Part shown: piece by piece, positions 24,457 to 36,315 of the stretch
Layout: each line of letters begins with the position of its first letter
Numbering within the stretch: the stretch's first letter is position 1
Assembly (NCBI GenBank): GCA_021292105.1
Contig: CM037861.1
Span: 49,909,920 to 49,973,919, forward strand
DNA: 64,000 nt
Source of the DNA: Anadara kagoshimensis
Lineage: Eukaryota > Mollusca > Bivalvia > Arcoida > Arcidae
Direction of reading: 5' to 3'
Position numbers and translations under genes: made by a program
The notes under the pieces: model-generated
What the model saw: only the letters and a program-made list of their open reading frames with translations
Database searches by the model: none
Told to the model about the DNA's origin: nothing

Positions 24457-24508
24457 GCTTTTACTCTACTTCTAGATTATGATTCGGACATAAATAAGTA
24501 TGTTTGCT
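24457..24508 (+). repeat. Family T repeat, terminal fragment
   Basis: Only the last 50 bases of the family remain: TCTAGATTATGATTCGGAC and AAATAAGTATGTTTG. Confidence 0.5.
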
Positions 24509-25769
24509 TCTAAAGTTTTCAAGTTAATACCAGTTTTTTGTGAAGTTTGTGTGTAAAGTTTATACATGTCCGATATAATGAAGATTTAACACTTTACATA
24601 AAATTAATAATAGGGACAGTATATCAGATGTTTAATTTGACGTGCCGTTTAAGAGATATTAAAAACAAAGACTATAATTGGTTTTTTTATTCTAACGATC
24701 TTTACCTTACAATTAAGTTTAAATATACAAATGCAACATATTGAATTTCTCTAATCAAACTCCCACCATCCTGGTGGAAAGTATCACCGGAAAACTTATA
24801 AACTTCGCTTAAAAACAACTAGTTGACTCATTTTTTACAAAACAAAAAAGGCCTGAAACTAAAACAAGTTTAAAAAACATTAATTACATTTCATTTAAAA
24901 TAATTTGTCAATAAAACATATAATAATTTGAAGGAAAGCAACAATTATTTCGAATATTGATGCAATTAAGATATAATTTAACAATTTATACCGATATTAA
25001 CAGAAATAACACATCAATTACAAACTGTTTCTGTCAGCAATTCCATCATTCTCCAATTATACAAATGATTTATCTAAATATATTTTTTTAAAAAGATAAA
25101 TATTTGATTTGTTTAACGGGTTTATTGTGTTTTCAAACACAAAGTAAAATAATAACACAATAAAATATATACCCTTATAGACACTGTGCTAAATAAGTGA
25201 TTTTTGACATGAAAGTATTTAGGGCATGCTAAAATCGATTATAACAAATTATATAAGGCTTATCAAAATGCTGAATTATTTTTATTGTGACATTTGATTT
25301 TACATGTTAGTTACACTGCAGTATATATAAGTGGAATTTAAACTTAACTGATCTTTTCTTGATTTTATTTTTCATTATGTTTAGTGATCATATTAAGCCT
25401 GATCTTAATATACATCCAACGGGCTTTTTTATGGTCTTTGGTCTTTAATGGTCTGTTTCCTAAACGCAACAATAGTTCGATCATATAACCAGTAAAGGAT
25501 AGCTAAAAAGAGCATGGATATTTTGAGTTTTCAAATTGCATTACTGTTCTATGTTAGTCTTTAGAAAATGGGTTATATTATCACATACTAAGTCTAACAT
25601 TCAGGGTTTATCAACTCAAATGATCCATATCTTGTAGTTAAATGCTGTATTACCAAACCCTTTATCTTATGTTTGTAAGATGCACATAAATTTGTTGTTA
25701 CAAAACACTACAGTTAAATCAGTGTTTTGCTCCAAGTATAAAAATGTATTTTTAAAAAGAATTTTGATG
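24509..25769. other. Unassigned, strongly AT-rich sequence
   Basis: No element or gene recognised. The open frame at 24,547-24,744 has no motif. Confidence 0.4.
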
Positions 25770-26001
25770 TATAGTGCGTCAAGTTTGACCTGGCCGGTTG
25801 ACCTTTAATTAAAATAATATATTGGGCTAATAGACTGTGTGGTTTAAGAAAGACAGCATGTTTCATTACCATTCCCATTAACACCTGATACCCAGTATTA
25901 CTATCATTTATCCTTATATATCAACTTTATATATCCCCTTAATTACATAATGGATATGCAAATTAAAGGTCGAATTGCTAGGTCAAACTTGGCGCACCAT
26001 A
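25770..26001. mobile_element. MITE with 39-41-bp terminal inverted repeats
   Basis: The left end (25,770-25,810) and right end (25,961-26,001) are inverted copies matching at 34 of 41 positions. Both carry CAAGTTTGACCT and GACCTTTAATT. The outermost TA on each side (25,770-25,771 and 26,000-26,001) fits a TA target duplication, giving a 228-bp element. It is non-coding. The TA target and TIR length suggest a Tc1/mariner-type non-autonomous element (inference). The TIRs do not match the mariner at 36.3 kb. Confidence 0.8.
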
Positions 26002-27544
26002 TGTTCAAACTGGTTTTAATAAATTTGTAAAGCGTGAATGCCTTTCGACTATCCAACACTTAGTTATGAATGACTGGCATAAATGAATCCGGTTTTTGTG
26101 CAATATTAACGAATCGGGGGCAGCAACTGGTTCAATTTTTATGCAATATCTCAAAACTACGGTAATTATTTAAATTTGACAATGAATAGAAAATAATATT
26201 TTTAAATGTTTAATTTCAAAACAGAAGTACAACAGAACTAGTTTTTATTTTTAAATAAAGTAGAAACTGTAAATCAAAAAAAGATTATTAAAACTTTTAA
26301 AAAAATAAAACAATTTAAAATTGCTGAGAAAAAATTCAGGAACATGGTTTTAACTCAAGAATTGTGTTGTTTTGCAATGTGTGAAGACTTCAAGTTTTAT
26401 CAAGCATGATATCTTAGTTAGAATTCCACAATCCACTCAAAACCTTTTTTACTCGTTAAAAACTCAATCGAACCATAAGAACTTTTGTAAAAGTAGAGGC
26501 CATGTAAAACAGATATGTTGAAACTCGATATTTCAAAAATATCTTTGAAATTTGTTTTCGTGACTGATCTTTTCATGAATTTAAAAAAAAACATAAAATA
26601 AGATGTTGATAAAGAACTTAAGTAGGCATACAGACAAACATGTCTTAAATGTCACCTCTTTATAAGGACGGAGAGTAAAATTTCGCCATTTATGTTATTT
26701 GAACCTGTATATAAGGACTATGTGGCCATAAAGGTCATTCTTATTGGACCCCTTGTGTGGTCTTTTTAGACGGGTATGACTGGGTATATTCTTTAATCTT
26801 GTCTCCAGACCAACAGGGATTTACATACAGTGAAAACTTAGGTCAAAATCTCAACCGTATTTACACAGATGTGATTTCCAAAACCACATAGCCCATGTGA
26901 TAAAATGTTAGAATAAAAATCACGATCCAAGGTGAAGTTAAGGACAAGACCTTGTCGGTACGGGTTTTTTTAAAGAGAGAAATAAATAGATAGAGAGAGA
27001 ATCGGTTATTTTAACAGAAACATTTTATTTCTATACAACCAATAGATATATTAAACATTATAAGAAACAGCTACAAAGCTATTCTTGCATGGTATTATTT
27101 GAGGGTGTGGCATTAAATGCAAAGGGTTTATACAGTAGGAATGACAGTTTGTCCAGTAGGACGTAACGGTTATATTTTTTTCGAAATGACTAACATTACT
27201 AATTATAATTATTCCAAAATTCACAAACAACTCATTACGTTAAAATTGCATCCGCAAAAGTTTCCCATCACTAGATCGCTAGATACCATCGTTCACAAGA
27301 GATAACGAAGATACCCAAAGGGTTAATATTTCATAATTTGTATCTAAAGTTTGTTTTTGTCCAATTTCATCATGGAATTTTTCGAGTTCAACAAGTCAAT
27401 GTGTTAAGAATAGGTAATATAACGAATTATAAATTAGAGCTCCAAGTCAGAATTTTCATATTTTGTTATTTTATGCGACGTGTTTCCTATAATGATATTA
27501 AGTAGTTACTAGCCCTACTTTCCTAGATTTATTTGGTTCAATTT
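26002..27544. other. Unassigned sequence with TATAAGGAC-type motifs
   Basis: 26,640-26,780 has a loose series of TATAAGGAC / ATAAAGGTC motifs (CTCTTTATAAGGACGG, GTATATAAGGACTATG, CATAAAGGTCATTC). Otherwise nothing is recognised; the open frame at 27,117-27,305 has no motif. Confidence 0.4.
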
Positions 27545-27735
27545 GTTTCTTTCTCAATTTTGATTTCACATATAGCGGTTATATCTAGCCAAAGAGGAGG
27601 TGATCATTCGGTCTAACTTTCATGGTAAAGGTTCGGGTATTTAAATCAATGTGCTAGTTTCAAAATGTTACATTTTTTTACCTTTTATGACTGTAATTTG
27701 AACTGTGACCAATATGTTTGTGTTTGATTCAGAAA
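27545..27735 (+). repeat. Family T repeat, old and diverged
   Basis: It retains the order of T blocks (TTGATTTCACATATAGCGG, AAGAGGAGGTGATCATTC, ATGTTTGTGTTTGATT), but the middle is heavily diverged and the CACGTG is lost. Confidence 0.55.
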
Positions 27736-28502
27736 GTAAATGGCGATTTAGTTACAAATATACTCGGCTCAAACCGTGATTACAATCAAATGTTAGTGAA
27801 GATTCAAGGCTGAAAAGTATTGCTATAATGATTCTTTACAAAAGAAGGAAAGAAGTTTTTTGTAAATGTCGCAATGAATAATGTGACAAAAAATAAATGT
27901 CTCAAATCACCTTCTTCCATCAGTATGATTTAAAATGAAATTAAAGAAGTCGTGTCATTTTACTAATTAAATTAGATCTCTAAATCAAATGTGAAAAGTC
28001 GTTGTTTAAATTGATGATCTAGATTAGTTTCTCTCCTAAATTAAAAGGTTCTGTTAGGGTACATACACAAATCAGAAGTTTTCTAGTACGGAGACTAATG
28101 ACGTGTAAACTTATACCTAACTCCTAATTTAATTTCTCTGTTGTCATTTTACCATTTCTTTGTAGCAAAACACCTCCATCTTGTGTAAATTGTAGAAGGT
28201 CTTTGGATTTCAATTTACATAAATCTGAAACTTCTTTTGTATAAGATAAAAATGAATTGTTGAAATAGGATCTTGGTGACAAAAAATCTGTAGTATAAAA
28301 ATAGGAAAGGCATTATATTCAGTTGACACATTTAGAAAATACGTCAACAAGTGCTATTGGCCATCTTACTGGTCATATGACATATACTCTAGTGATTGTC
28401 CAAAGTCGACAATTTTATAGTTAGTGGTCCATATGCGATTGTCTTTAAATTTTGGTGGTATGTGTTTCCTGTTCTTGTGTTGTATGTTGCGAAATACATG
28501 CT
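27736..28502. other. Unassigned sequence
   Basis: No gene or element recognised. Confidence 0.4.
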
Positions 28503-28700
28503 TTTATTTTAAATACTAGCATATATCTGATATCTCTGCTAGTGGCTGGTGCCCCGAGGATATCACAAACTCAGTAGGCAATAATTTCGTATTATTGTCA
28601 GAAATATACTATCATTGTCTAAATTTCCTGCAAATTATACCGAAACGGCCGTCTAGTGCTGTAAAATTAAAACTGGTATAATATGTAATATATGTGTACT
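28503..28700 (+). repeat. Family G repeat, internally deleted
   Basis: It has both ends of the family (ATATCTCTGCTAGTGGCTGG with GTGCCCCGAGGATATCAC, and GAAACGGCCGTCTAGTGC with AAAACTGGTATAATATG) but lacks about 170 bases of the middle compared with 12,745-13,116. Confidence 0.75.
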
Positions 28701-28769
28701 GCAAGTTTATGTTGTCTTCTGTATGTTCATATTCGACAAATTTGAAGTGGACAGACAAAACCGAGTGGT

Positions 28770-29850
28770 AATGTCAGTGGCTTTAGAAGACAATGGTTGT
28801 TTGCTTCAACCTCACTCGGGACTTACTCATGCTATTGCTGTTTTCCTTATATTATGCTTTCTTCGAATTCCTCGTCCTTTATGTTGAAGTATTCCACTAA
28901 TCTTAATGTTCGCGTATTATTTAATATAGTTTTTAAGCTCTTGAGGATTCGATCTAGGTGTTGGTGTAAATTTTAAGGCCTTTTGCCAAAGTATTATTTT
29001 AGTTGGCGTTAAAATTCGATTTGAGGGTTTGATTTTTTTTACCTTTTTCAAATTTACGTTTAAGTTCCGGTTTTAGTTTTCTCTTCAGGTAATTTTGTTC
29101 TTGTTTTGGTTTGCCCCTCCTTAAGTAATTGTTGACTTTCTGTCCAATATATGTAGTTTTCTCATTACCAATAAATCGATAAGATGGATAATGCCATTCA
29201 GATGGCGGGGCTTGGTGAAAATTTCTATCCCAATTAGAGTAATTTCTTCTGTTTTGCCTATATGTCCTCAGTCGGCGTTTCTATTTCTTTTTGTTCTTTG
29301 AATGTTTGTAGTTGATTCCAGGCAGTTTTTTCTTTAGTTTGTTGATAGTTCTACTGTTTGTTTATTTTAGTTGGAGCACTTCGTGCTACTTCTGCACATG
29401 TTTGTGGTTGTGGCCTTAATTGTGGATGATTTTCTATCCGTTGGAAATTGTTAGGTTTGTTTGGGTTTTTTTCTTGTTTTGCTTCACTACTTCATTTCTA
29501 TATTTTCTCACTTATCTAAAATAAAACATTCTTTCTATCTCAATCAGCCGAGCAATTTCTCTTCTCTCGATTACAGTCCACTATCTGCATATTTAAAGCA
29601 TCTTCCCTTGATGCTTTCTTTTTCATTATTATATTTATTTGTTCATCCCAATCAATAACCTTTCTCTGCTGGTGACCTCAATTTCTCCTTTATTTCTTTC
29701 AATCTTTGTTTATTCTGATTTGTGTTTGTTCTTATGTTTCTTCTCAGGTTAGTTTTATTCCGTATTTTCATGGTGGAATAGGGTTTTCTTCCATAAGCCG
29801 TTTTCTTCCATCGATTTGCTTCATCAGCATTGTTGATTTGTTTCAAAAAT
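28770..29850 (-). pseudogene. Retroelement ORF relic upstream of the RT core
   Basis: The minus strand carries a decayed reading frame of roughly 1 kb. From its 5' end it gives NADEANRWKKTAYGR and a basic Asn/Lys-rich coil (29,652-29,840), then QTCAEVARSAPTK (about 29,370), WDRNFHQAPPSEWHYP (about 29,220), YLRRGKPKQEQNYLKRKL (about 29,110), ILWQKALKFTPTPRSNPQEL (about 28,960) and RTLRLVEYFNIKDEEFEES (about 28,880). The K(G/A)LKF.PTP and LRL.E(F/Y)F blocks are, from memory, the segment just before the catalytic RT core in Penelope-like/YIDDV elements, so this is probably the missing N-terminal half of the family seen elsewhere here. There are several stops and frameshifts; it stops before the YIDD core. 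Confidence 0.6.
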
Positions 29851-30690
29851 ACTTGTATTCTCGTGCCAGTGGTAAAGTGATGTTTACAGGATATATACAG
29901 TATGGAAAGAGGATGTTTCTCGTAAACATTGCTCAATATCAAGAACACAAGGACACAGAACCATAGAAACTTTGAAAATTACACTTTTTCATCGTTTCCA
30001 GTTTTAACTTTTGTATCAAAAGATGTGCCAAAGTGATATTAACAAGATATATGCGGTATTGAAAGGGTATTGTTTTGTACCAAATTAAATTTATCAAGTT
30101 TAAGGTCAAGATCACAGGACCATAAAAATTTTGGAAATTGCATTTTTTTATTTCCACTACTAAACATTTGTATAAGAAGCGGTATTAAAGTGACATTAAC
30201 AAGATATATACAATATCAAAAGAGTATTTAAGGTAAAAATCATAGGGTCATAAAAAAATGGAAATTGCACTATTGTAAAAATTTTGGATTTTGTGTTCTA
30301 TTTTATCATCTTTTCATTTCTCTTTTTGGATTGAAAGACAGTGCTTTTAAATGTTTATCAAATTACAGAAACAAAGTATGAAGTTTTAGGGTGTCAAAGA
30401 TTGAGGTCATCTTCATCCAACATTCTACTTTTATACACAGGGCAAAGAGTTAAGGTTTCTATGAAGCCGTTGTTTTGTTTTTGGGTTCACTTTATACAAC
30501 TTTGTTTCGTGCAACCAATTTTAGTAATGTCTAGATCAAGGTGTCGCCTTGATATAAGTGGATTAATCTTGAGTGGTAGGGTAAACACCATTCAAACAAT
30601 ATCATAAATGAAGCAGGCGTATATGTGTCATATTGACATTTTACTCTTGTTTTATTATTGATGTCTTATTAAATATGTGGGCATCATAGA
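29850..30690 (+). repeat. Family R3 repeat with 157-bp tandem units
   Basis: Three successive units show AGGATATATACAGTATGG (29,888), AAGATATATGCGGTATTG (30,045) and AAGATATATACAATATC (30,203), a spacing of 157-158 bases. Each carries AAGGTCAAGATCACAGGACC-like and CTAAACATTTGTATAAG-like blocks. A unique 3' part follows (from CAGTGCTTTTAAATGTTTATC), and the repeat closes near GTGTCATATTGACAT (30,625). A second copy is at 54,340-56,845. Confidence 0.8.
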
Positions 30691-32024
30691 AATGATACTA
30701 AATATCGTGCACATACAGTTTCTACTAAACTAAGATAGTCATTAAGCAAAATCTGTTGTCCCTATAGCAAGTTGTAAATTCTTAGTATTTTTTCACCATT
30801 GTTGTTTTCACATAGTTTCCGTGATATGGCATTAAATTTCAACTACCCTTCTTGCTCATCCTGTATTAAACATTGAATCAGATGCTAAATTTGACTTTTT
30901 TGCATTTTAATGACATTAATTTTTTATGAATTTCATATTTCTTTAAAAGATTGCTCATAATTTTTTTTCATATATTAATATATCGTTGCTTGTTAATAGT
31001 GTAATGAACATCTTTTTAACCATATAATTAAGATCTCATATTCTCAAATTTGATTTAAATATAAATCCTTTAAGCAAATTTTGTTCATGTTGTTAAGATC
31101 AAACCAATCAGCATACAAGTACCTCTTTTCTATAAGGAAACACATAAGCGCAGTAGGAACATAATTAAATACATCTAAGATACTAAAGTAAATTATCTTA
31201 TTGCATTTAGTTTTACTGGTTATAGAACAGTGAATTGATCAGGACGAAAGTAAAGTACTGCACCGTGTGCCACTGCATTTCATTTTCACACGTATCTGAA
31301 AGGAATGATACCATTATAAATAAATATATATATATACTAGCAATCATTTTATAGATGGTATGGTTTGTTAAAAAACGAGGCGAGTCATCAAAGTAGTATA
31401 ATTTCAACACCCGACATGCTTATGGTTATGTTATTTTTTTATCCATTTTAACTTGCAATAAAAAAAACATACTTTTGTTATTTCTTGCAATGTGTTTTAT
31501 CTTCTCAGCTGCATTAGTTTGTCTCGAGTGTATCTTAATCTGACTGTATTAAACATGATTTAATTGATTTTAACAGTCATCAAAGCGACTTTGTTGCATG
31601 TTTATTGAAATATCTGCTTTTGAAAACATTTTCTAAAATATTTGCATTTAAATTTTGAATTTTGCAGCTTTGATTTTACAATGCTCAAGGCACATTAAAG
31701 AACTCTTACAATTTAAAAAAATCATGGATGATTCTTTAAGGTTCGCTGTTGCTGAAAGATAATGGTTTCGAAGAATATAGAGAAAGTTTGGATCATTTGT
31801 TTTCATTACAAAAGCCATGAAGCTATAACACGTTGATATATGTACTTTAAAAAGAGTTGTTATTCCATTTCAGTCGGGTATTACATGTAGAATAACTGCA
31901 TTTATTCGGCACACAGTCTGAAAATGTGTCATAATAGTGATTTAACAACTTGTCTTGACGACTTTTTCGGATGGTAAATTTCAACTTGGTTTTTATTTTT
32001 GTATAACTACATACCGATACCATC
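30691..32024. other. Unassigned sequence
   Basis: No element recognised; the open frame at 31,213-31,410 has no motif. Confidence 0.4.
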
Positions 32025-32092
32025 ATAAAATAAAAACAAACACACAAATGCATGTCCAAACCACAATCTCAAAACAAGTTAAAAACTTTGAA
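32025..32092 (-). repeat. Family T repeat, terminal fragment
   Basis: AACAAACACACAAATGCATG and CCAAACCACAATCTCAAAAC are the reverse of the T 3' end. Only about 65 bases survive. Confidence 0.5.
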
Positions 32093-33417
32093 GAAAAACT
32101 AAAGACATTTCGTGCTGGTAATACAAATATGTTTTCTTGTTTTATTCGATGAGAAACGTAGCTTCCTTTGTTTATAAGCTGGAGATCAATTTAAGAGATC
32201 AACTTTAGCTATCAAGTGCAAAATACAATTACAAGAGCTTTGACTATTGTCTTTAAGTCACTGTACTGCGGATGGTGATGAAGAAGCAATTTACATCTAG
32301 GGCATTTCCTGTACAACTGCCTTTCGAGATAACAATCAAATGGACTGGGCAACAGTGTTTTAATCACCATTTATGTCTCATAACTCTATCAAATAAATAA
32401 TTTTCTATCTTCAAGTTATATACAGTATGCAGCAATGTATGTTTTCATGTATGGCCAGTCTAGAATCGGACTCCCTTTAGCATGCTGATCAGGTATTTGT
32501 TAAAGTAATGTTATATTAAATTAAATTGACGGGATCAAAATAACCCTTTTTAAATGTTTTAGTGCGGTCTCGACATTAATATTTTAACAGAAATATAAGT
32601 ATTGGGCACTTTTTATAATTCAATCTTATATAAATTAATTTTGTACTTTTGTACTGATAATCGTTAGTTTATTAAATATTTCATATTTAGAGATGGGAGA
32701 ACAAATTGTTCCCAATTGCAGGAACCTAATATATCGATGTAATCCGCAAACAAATAAATTTTACGTCCAAGGATATTGTAAGTAGAGTTACCAAGACCCT
32801 CAAAACATAAATACCGTACTCTAATACCTAGATTCGCTCATAAAATAATAATTTAAATATCTTTTCAACATCTTGGGATAAAAAAGTTTTAAAAATTTTG
32901 GTCCAAGGACTACTGTTGAGGAATTTCATCGAACTTTCATATTATTAAATATATATGTAACATGAAAGTTGAACTGAAATAAGATGCAAATATTATTTTA
33001 AAACTTACGGAATGTAACATAAACACTTGAACTAGCTTGTCCTTAATTATATATGATTATTTAAACAGAATGTTAAAAACAGTACTTTGACCATGCTTTT
33101 GATAGTCGTAACACCGACCGAAGCTAGAGTATAAACCTGTTTTTATCAATCCAACGCCGACAGGTTTTGCAATCATTCAACAATATAAGCTAAGGCTACA
33201 TGGTTTCTGGAATTAATTCATCTCATCCCCATGTTAGCTTTGTTTTGGTGTTGCATTCTGGATAAGAAAAAGACTTGTGGGGAAACATTGTTTTAAATCA
33301 TTTTGTTCGTGTTCTCTAGACATATTGGTATTACTACTTTCATATTTGAAGTAAAGAAAATATTCCATTTGTTTCTGTTGTCGATATACGAAGAATAACA
33401 AAAACAATATCTGTAAA
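32093..33417. other. Unassigned sequence with one G fragment
   Basis: 32,865-32,940 (ATATCTTTTCAACATCTTG, TTTTGGTCCAAGGACTACTG, TGAGGAATTTCATC) is a plus-strand scrap of family G. The rest is unassigned. Confidence 0.5.
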
Positions 33418-33548
33418 ATCAAAAACAACATACTAATCCATGTCCGAATCAGAATCCAGAAGCAAAGTATAAAAATTTGGAACTGACAAATTAGGTTAGA
33501 CACGTAATCTTCCACCAGGGAAGTGAGGCCGGGTGCTCCGGTATGGTA
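33418..33548 (-). repeat. Family T repeat
   Basis: A reverse copy with CTAATCCATGTCCGAATCAG, CACCAGGGAAGTGAGGCCGG and GTGCTCCGG. It breaks off after the GGTAA block. The E-box is mutated to CACGTA. Confidence 0.75.
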
Positions 33549-34649
33549 AATAATGAAAAATAAAGTTCTGAAAAAACAAGAAAAATCACATAACATCCTT
33601 TGATTTAATGCATGCTTTTTATAGGGACATTAATGTACATAAATTTGCCAATATAAACCTTTGGATAATCTCGGGAACTAAATGTACTTCAATGCAAAAT
33701 TTATGCACCCACAATATAAGCTGAGGAGATGCTGTTTTCTAACCGAAATAACATAGAGTTACATATGATTAACCTAGAGACATGGGATTCCGTCTCTTAA
33801 TTATTGTTTTGGGAATATTGTATTTACTGTTATGACAAAATAAAAATCAAATATGAGAAAGTTTTTGGCAAATAAGTTTTAACAAACATTTATCGTCTGG
33901 TTAAATTATCACTGTTAATTGATTGATCTCCCATTCTTTGAAAGTATCACAACTGAAGTTGTTAATCTGAATAATACCTCATATGTCACAGACATATGAT
34001 TTTATAATACCGGTATATTTGAGTTCCGGATTCAAAAACCTTGCCAAATTTTATCGTTTTTCAAGAAGAGGGGATATACAGAATTGCATAAAATTAAAAC
34101 CTATAATAAATTTATAACATTACTAAGATCTGCTTAAAGCAATACTTTGTCTGATGTGAGGCCATGAAAGTGCTCATTCAGCGATCGTATGTTTATATTT
34201 GCAACAGGTATAAGATCCATTTCCTTGACTAAATAAAATGGGAGTTTGCAATTAGAGCACGGTGTTTCTTAAATCTATTTATATCTGTCAAAACTGATGT
34301 ATTTACACTGACTTTGGCAGAATCTAAATTTGGAAAATAGAGTCCCATCAATGACTTGGCATGACTAAATGCTATATATATGCTTGGCCTGTGGTGAATT
34401 TGCATTCATAAGATACCGCAACATTGCCAAAAATTTGCCTTGAAGATTATGTATAATTGTACTCATTGCTAGTGTCAATTGAAATTGAGTCCTTGTTTTA
34501 CGCAAAGTATTTGTTCTACCTAATGAGAACGTTACAGTTTCAGCTTTGAACGACGTTGTGATTAAATGATAATGTTTTCTTGGCTTCCTGTCAGCATTTT
34601 CATTCTGAAAACGTAAAAAGACGATTTATTTTGGCAGGGTATATATGGC
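33549..34649. other. Unassigned sequence
   Basis: No gene or repeat recognised. Confidence 0.4.
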
Positions 34650-35215
34650 CCTAGTCTATTGCAACAATAACACCATAGGCATCATTGACTAGTCCATTTG
34701 AAACATGACTGTTTTTCATTTAAGAAACATGAACACTTACATCTATTTGCAACACATCATGAAGTCCCCCCCTCCACGTGAAGCGACGATCTGTTTGTAT
34801 TTTAAGATTCTGCAAGTTTGTTGCACGGAACAATTGATCAGAAGCTTTGATTTGTATTAGTTGCCCATTTAGGGATGTAATGCGTTCTGCATTGAAAGAA
34901 TTCACTTTGTGGTTGGTAGCAAAAACATGAAGACAGTCAGTATTGGCGATATATTCACGTGGTGACAAAACGTCCGCCATTTTTTGTTTGTTGGTCAACT
35001 GTTTTACTGTTTAGAATTTCCGCAAACTGTAGATCCCTTTTTTGTCGCGGTATTTCTGTCAGTTCCATATGGTAAAAATGTTTCCCGTTATGTTAAATTT
35101 AGTATCTGAATATGGTTTCTTAGCGATGCATACACTGTCGAATCGCCACGGAAAGGAGCTGTGGTAAATCCCCAACTGCAAGGATCGATGTAATGCCTTC
35201 TGATGTAACACCTTT
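34650..35215 (-). pseudogene. PIF1-like helicase relic (Helitron-type or PIF1 family)
   Basis: The minus strand carries motifs of a PIF1-superfamily DNA helicase in the right order but in at least two frames. They are SILAVGDLPQL (35,150-35,185, motif III with the GDxxQL core), ELTEIPRQKRDLQFAEILN (35,011-35,069), SPREYIANTDCLHVFATN followed by HKVNSFN (34,895-34,985), QLIQIKASD (about 34,840), RGGLHDVLQIDVSVH (34,735-34,785) and NGLVNDAYGVIVAID (34,651-34,698). PIF1 helicases unwind DNA; in animals such sequences are common as the helicase end of Helitron RepHel proteins. Walker A and B are not found upstream, a frameshift lies between FAEILN and SPREYI, and a stop precedes NGLVN. It is an inactive fragment. 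Confidence 0.75.
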
Positions 35216-35964
35216 TTATTTTCTTTAGTCTTTTTTGTATGTTCATAAGCGTATGGGAGCCAACCAAGAAACTTTACAAATAATTAGTATTTTAAGTTCT
35301 GTAGCTTACATTGAAGGGTATTCTTTTCTCACTGAAAAGAGAAACATATTCATGTACATTTAATTTTTTCCTTGATTTTTTGTAGAGTGGATGATCATCA
35401 CTTCGAAATTGAATGCAGCTGTTCATGTTGGTGCTGTGAGTATAGGAACTACAACAGAAGAACATCTCGTATAAATTGTATGACCCCGAACTTGTTTCAT
35501 AAAATTCTGTTAAGAAATAAAGTTCCTATAAGGAAGGTGTAACATACGTAATTCGTTTGCGAGGGGATAGTAAGTAAATATAATAATACTTTATTACGAA
35601 ATATTGTTTTATTTCAAAGTCTTCTAAAAGTTCTGCCAGGAAAAGTGTTACAGAAACCAGACAAAAGTATCAAATAGATACGCAGTATTTAATTAATTAG
35701 TATCAATGAAGTCTATCAAGTGACTTAATATCATTTCATCAGATTTCATCTTCATATGGAATCGTTTTTTAAGTATCATTTTAAAGAGAAATCCTAAGAA
35801 ACCTATTCATATTTCACTGTTTACGACTGATTAACGGTAAAGAAATAATTAAAGTTTCTCAGTCCTTTTTGAACGCATACAACTACCGTGTCTTAAAAAT
35901 ATTTCAACTTGATGTGTAATAGAAATTTCGATATAATGACTTTTTATGCTATGATGATAAACTT
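35216..35964. other. Unassigned sequence
   Basis: No Walker A or B motif of the neighbouring helicase was found here, nor any other element. Confidence 0.4.
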
Positions 35965-36295
35965 ACGTATGTTTGATGTTGCTGCATCCGTACAATGAAG
36001 TCTAGAAGAATAAAAATTACATAATATTTTATAATTTAGTACAATGAGTAAATGTAAAACTATATATAAAAGACATGAAAAAATAACATGATTGTTCGAT
36101 AATTCGACTTCTAAATCGACTGATGATATTATGATCAAGATAATATTCTTATAGATGTTAGACGTTGCTGCTTCTGCACACATAAGGCTAGCAGAATAAG
36201 TATCACATAATATTCATTATTTGGTACCAATAGTAAATGTAAAACATATATAAAAGAAATGTCGGAAATAACATGATCATTCGATAATTTACGAT
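35965..36295. repeat. Tandem repeat of about 186 bp with mini-exon-like core
   Basis: Two direct copies (from about 35,968 and 36,154) share GATGTT.GA.GTTGCTGC, then CTAG.AGAATAA, ATCACATAATATT and AAATGTAAAAC. A third, more diverged copy lies at 38,415-38,560, beyond the mariner. On the minus strand each has an AG-ended stretch (TTCTAG, TGCTAG) followed by about 35 bases encoding CxxAATSNI. The copy near 35,968 then continues into GTAAGT, a consensus splice donor. Repeated small exons are possible but unproven. Confidence 0.55.
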
Positions 36296-36315
36296 ATTTC
36301 CCAACATCTAAATAA

